Shown here piece by piece: positions 9,239 through 11,382 of a stretch of DNA of 11,382 bases. This DNA comes from Irineochytrium annulatum (taxonomy: Eukaryota; Chytridiomycota; Chytridiomycetes; Chytridiales; Chytridiaceae), in NCBI GenBank assembly GCA_027600665.1, contig JADGJL010000979.1, forward strand, positions 1 to 11,382, in the 5' to 3' direction. Under the pieces are notes generated by a model that was not told the DNA's origin, did no database searches, and saw only the letters and a list, made by a program, of their open reading frames with translations. The position numbers and the translations under genes were made by a program. The first letter of the stretch is position 1. Every line of letters begins with the position of its first letter.

Positions 9239-9618
9239 AGCCTCTTTTTAAAATACTGTATTACTTTGACCAGTTTAGCATTCACTACACTTACTCATAA
9301 TACACAACTACTATGGCGTTCATTATTAACCACGTTTACGCGGAGCTTCAAATCACATCCTGACCAGCGTAATCCTCACGTTCTGTATGATGCATCCATC
9401 ACAACAGACCCCCAGCATGCTTCAATTCCCGATGGTGCAAGCACGATAGGCAAGGCGCACGTCAAACACCGTATGCGCGCTTCCTGATCGTGGCGAACGC
9501 GTCTGGGAGACGCCAGGCTTTCACCTCCTTCACCCACCTGTCAGCTCGTACGAGATTTCGGCCCGGGGTTCTGCATGGTGGCGCGCACTGCTTTGTCGCG
9601 CAGAGGTGTCCAGCCAAT

Positions 9619-9637
9619 TTGCGGGCTTCATCCGCAA
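9619..9637. repeat. Short inverted repeat TTGCGG / CCGCAA
   Basis: A perfect 6-bp inverted repeat (9619-9624 and 9632-9637) flanks a 7-base spacer. Its left arm leads into GCGGGCTT, which recurs at 9712-9719 and, inverted, at 9689-9696. Confidence 0.5.
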
Positions 9638-9640
9638 GCG

Positions 9641-9656
9641 CGCTACTTCGCTACTT
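9641..9656. repeat. Tandem 8-mer CGCTACTT x2
   Basis: CGCTACTT occurs twice in direct tandem (9641-9648 and 9649-9656), directly after the inverted repeat at 9619-9637. Confidence 0.55.
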
Positions 9657-9687
9657 CGTAGGTTAATCTCCAGTCGAGGGTTGCATC

Positions 9688-9720
9688 AAAGCCCGCGCAA
9701 GCTTCTAGAGAGCGGGCTTT
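9688..9720. repeat. Perfect 9-bp inverted repeat AAAGCCCGC / GCGGGCTTT
   Basis: The arms at 9688-9696 and 9712-9720 are exact reverse complements around a 15-base spacer. On either strand the RNA would form a GC-rich hairpin ending in U. It lies about 200 bp upstream of the first recognised glucoamylase codon and could be a palindromic factor site or an RNA structure. Confidence 0.55.
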
Positions 9721-9920
9721 CATAGATCGGCTTCGTCAATTTTTCTTCTTTCAAGACACCCCCATCACGCGACACACGAGCATGTCGCGTCCACAGGCCA
9801 TGATCATGACGCCGGCCGCCCCACCGCCACCTGATTCAAATACCGGGCCAGCCCCTTCGTCCACGAGCTCGTTAGCGATCCTTTAGCGACTTCGCTCTCT
9901 CCCCCTCGTCCCTTTTCAAC

Positions 9921-11306
9921 ATGCAAGTGGCTCTGGTAGATTGAAGGAGACTTTGCTGTTCTTTTGAGGGTAGTGCGTAATCTCATCCTTTATTAGGTAG
10001 GAAATCTCCAACATCTCGCTGCCTGCGATGACTGGTAAGGAGACCTGTCGCAATCGTCTTGGCGCGTTGGCTGATCGTTTTAAAAAGGTCGCCGGCGTGC
10101 CCGAACACCGTCTTCACCGCCCCGACCGATGATCCGTTCTACCGTTTTTCCCTGGCCATTCCGCAGGGGTACTTCGAGTACAAGGTGGCCATAGGAGGCT
10201 CGTGGGCTATCAACTACGGTATTTGTCCGTTAATAACTTCTATACTAACATCTTGCAGGCGATTTCGGCCGACGTGACGGTCCTAATGTCCCTCTCGGTG
10301 TTGAAAGCGACTCGACGGTCAACTTCTACTACAACAGCGCGACGAACCACCTCTATGACACGGTCGCCAACCCCGTCACGTACGTTGCCGGCACTTTCCA
10401 AACCGCGTTGGGATGCACCTCCAACGACGACCTCAACTGCCTGGCGGGTCAGCTGACCGACTTCGCCTTCTCCGGCACATCGACATTCGTCGCCCATTTG
10501 CCCGCCGGTCCTCACTCCGTGAGCCTGGCGCGCACGGCCGTCCCTGCGGCCTCCGTCCTCGCCTCATCAGTCGCCTTCACCGTTCCCGCTGACGGCGCCT
10601 CGGTCACCTTTAGCCTTCAAGGGACAACCTTCTCCGTCGCCGTTGCCGGTGGCCAGACCGTTTCCGTGCAGATCACCTCCACCACCCCTACCTCCACGGG
10701 TACCACCGGACCTACCCCCACGGGCACCTGCGTTCACACCCCGAGGAGCTACTACCTCACTGTGCCCGTCCAGCACACGTTCTCGGAGTACGTCGGGAAT
10801 GTGTTCTTCGGTGAGCTTCGTGTCCTCAACATCGGCAACCCGAAGACCGTCACCGTCAACTACGCTGATGCCGTGGGTAACTGGGGCAATCAGTGCGGGA
10901 CGTCCTACGGTTCAGGGCCATACGAAAGCAATTATGAAGTTTGGAAGTTCTCGTGCACGATCGGTGCGGCGGGGATCTCGCAGTTTAATGTTCAGGTATG
11001 CAAATTACTCCTGATCGCTCGTGCATCATTGCTAAATTGGAACTTTCAGTACGATGTGAACGGCAACACCTACTTCGACAACAACGGCGGCTCCAACTTC
11101 CTCATCACCGCGAAGCAGCCGGCCCCCTTCACCCACGGATTCCAGCGCGATATCTCTCACTACTTCCAGCAGGAGGTCCCCCGCGCCATTAAATACATGC
11201 TGCAGGCAATCAGCCCGGCCAATACGTCCATTGGCGTTGTCGTCGCTGCCCCTAAGAAGCAGGTGCTCAACCAAAACTACTTTTACCATTGGATTCGTGA
11301 CGCCAG
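9921..11306 (+). CDS. Glucoamylase, X25-X25-CBM21-GH15, partial (cut by right edge)
   Basis: Starch-degrading exo-enzyme that would release glucose from starch ends; about 392 residues are visible. Exons 9921-9935, 9997-10034, 10088-10218, 10259-10995 and 11050-11306; GT-AG introns of 61, 53, 40 and 54 bp. Residues 2 to ~95 form an X25-like module (QVALVGNLQHLAACDDW, then GYFEYKVAIGGSW and GPNVPL), as in bacterial pullulanases. Residues ~101-190 form a second, diverged copy (YVAGTFQTALGC, FVAHLPAGPHSVSL). A Thr/Pro linker (~200-218) leads to CBM21 (GELRVLNIGNPKTVTVNYAD, NYEVWKFSC, YDVNGNTYFDNNGGSNF), which strongly resembles the starch-binding domain of Rhizopus glucoamylase. GH15 starts near 345 with QNYFYHWIRDA and breaks at the intron donor. 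The start is doubtful: ATG 9921 leaves no room for a secretion signal before the first module, so an upstream exon is probably missing. Confidence 0.88.
10243..10249 (+). other. TACTAAC branch point in a 40-bp intron
   Basis: The intron 10219-10258 (GTATTT...TTGCAG) is only 40 bp and carries a perfect yeast-consensus TACTAAC, 9 bases before its AG. Removal joins G to GC (Gly) and restores the X25 reading from NYG into DFGRRDG. Confidence 0.75.
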
Positions 11307-11382
11307 GTGTGTATCAACCAATATTAACGATAAATTTCTCCTCTAAGTGCCGTTTTTTTTTCATTGTTTTTTTTTTTTGTGG
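11307..11382 (+). other. Start of next glucoamylase intron, running off the edge
   Basis: The exon ends in ...HWIRDA plus the bases AG, followed by donor GTGTGT. The rest to the edge is AT-rich with T tracts of 9 and 13 bases and no continuation of GH15 sequence, so the acceptor lies at or beyond the right edge. Confidence 0.7.

Larger units (their letters stand above)
9239..9920. other. Intergenic region, no recognisable gene
   Basis: The left part carries the 3' flank of the alpha-actinin gene; the first bases after the stop are T/A-rich (ctctttttaaaatac). Short open frames (for example 9266-9487) have no recognisable domains. From about 9600 there are small inverted and tandem repeats, described separately. 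The right part should contain the promoter and missing 5' exon or exons of the glucoamylase gene. A 34-codon plus-strand frame starting with ATG at 9782 is Pro-rich and does not look like a secretion signal. Confidence 0.5.

Noticed and set aside
9266..9487. Plus-strand open frame of 73 codons after alpha-actinin
   Set aside because: It has low-information composition rich in Thr, Ser and His, no domain and no splice-supported extension; it is probably chance.
11355..11380. T tracts at the right edge as a terminator
   Set aside because: They lie inside an intron that begins at 11307 in the middle of the GH15 domain, so they are more likely a pyrimidine tract of that intron.
1..11382. CRISPR arrays, insertion sequences, tRNA or rRNA genes
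   Set aside because: I saw no regularly spaced repeats, transposase domains, cloverleaf-forming sequence or rRNA-like sequence; the many introns show a eukaryotic nuclear genome.

Overview
This is a piece of a gene-dense, intron-rich fungal nuclear genome. Every confidently read gene is split by short GT-AG introns of about 40-103 bp, several with yeast-like branch points (for example TACTAAC). The products include a mitochondrial complex I subunit, a GINS replication subunit, an alpha-actinin and a secreted-type starch-degrading enzyme with a CBM21 starch-binding domain. Tiny dense introns, an alpha-actinin with a reduced rod and the CBM21-GH15 architecture suggest an early-diverging fungus such as a chytrid; that assignment is inference.

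Layout. 1-584: no gene that I can assign. 585-2247 (minus): a multi-exon protein of at least 474 residues with N-terminal HEAT-type repeats and a C-terminal cyclophilin-type prolyl isomerase domain; its 5' end is unresolved. 2388-2939 (minus): a small four-helix membrane protein with three coding exons and a 5' leader intron that splits an upstream in-frame ATG. About 98 bp of shared promoter separates it from 3085-5460 (plus), a complete NDUFS1 / 75-kDa complex I gene. 5649-6563 (plus): PSF3/GINS3, 8 exons for only 183 residues. 6688-9238 (plus): Ain1-type alpha-actinin, 11 exons. 9239-9920: about 680 bp without a recognisable gene but with small inverted and tandem repeats. 9921 to the right edge (plus): the 5' part of a glucoamylase with two X25-like modules, a Thr/Pro linker, CBM21 and the start of the GH15 catalytic domain, cut off inside an intron.

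The genes are mostly unrelated housekeeping functions (respiration, DNA replication, actin bundling) and do not form a pathway or operon. The two most unusual items are the HEAT-cyclophilin fusion, an architecture I associate with bacteria, and the X25-X25-CBM21-GH15 glucoamylase, which joins a module best known from bacterial pullulanases to a fungal starch-binding domain and catalytic core. All exon borders were deduced by hand from splice sites, reading phase and family conservation.
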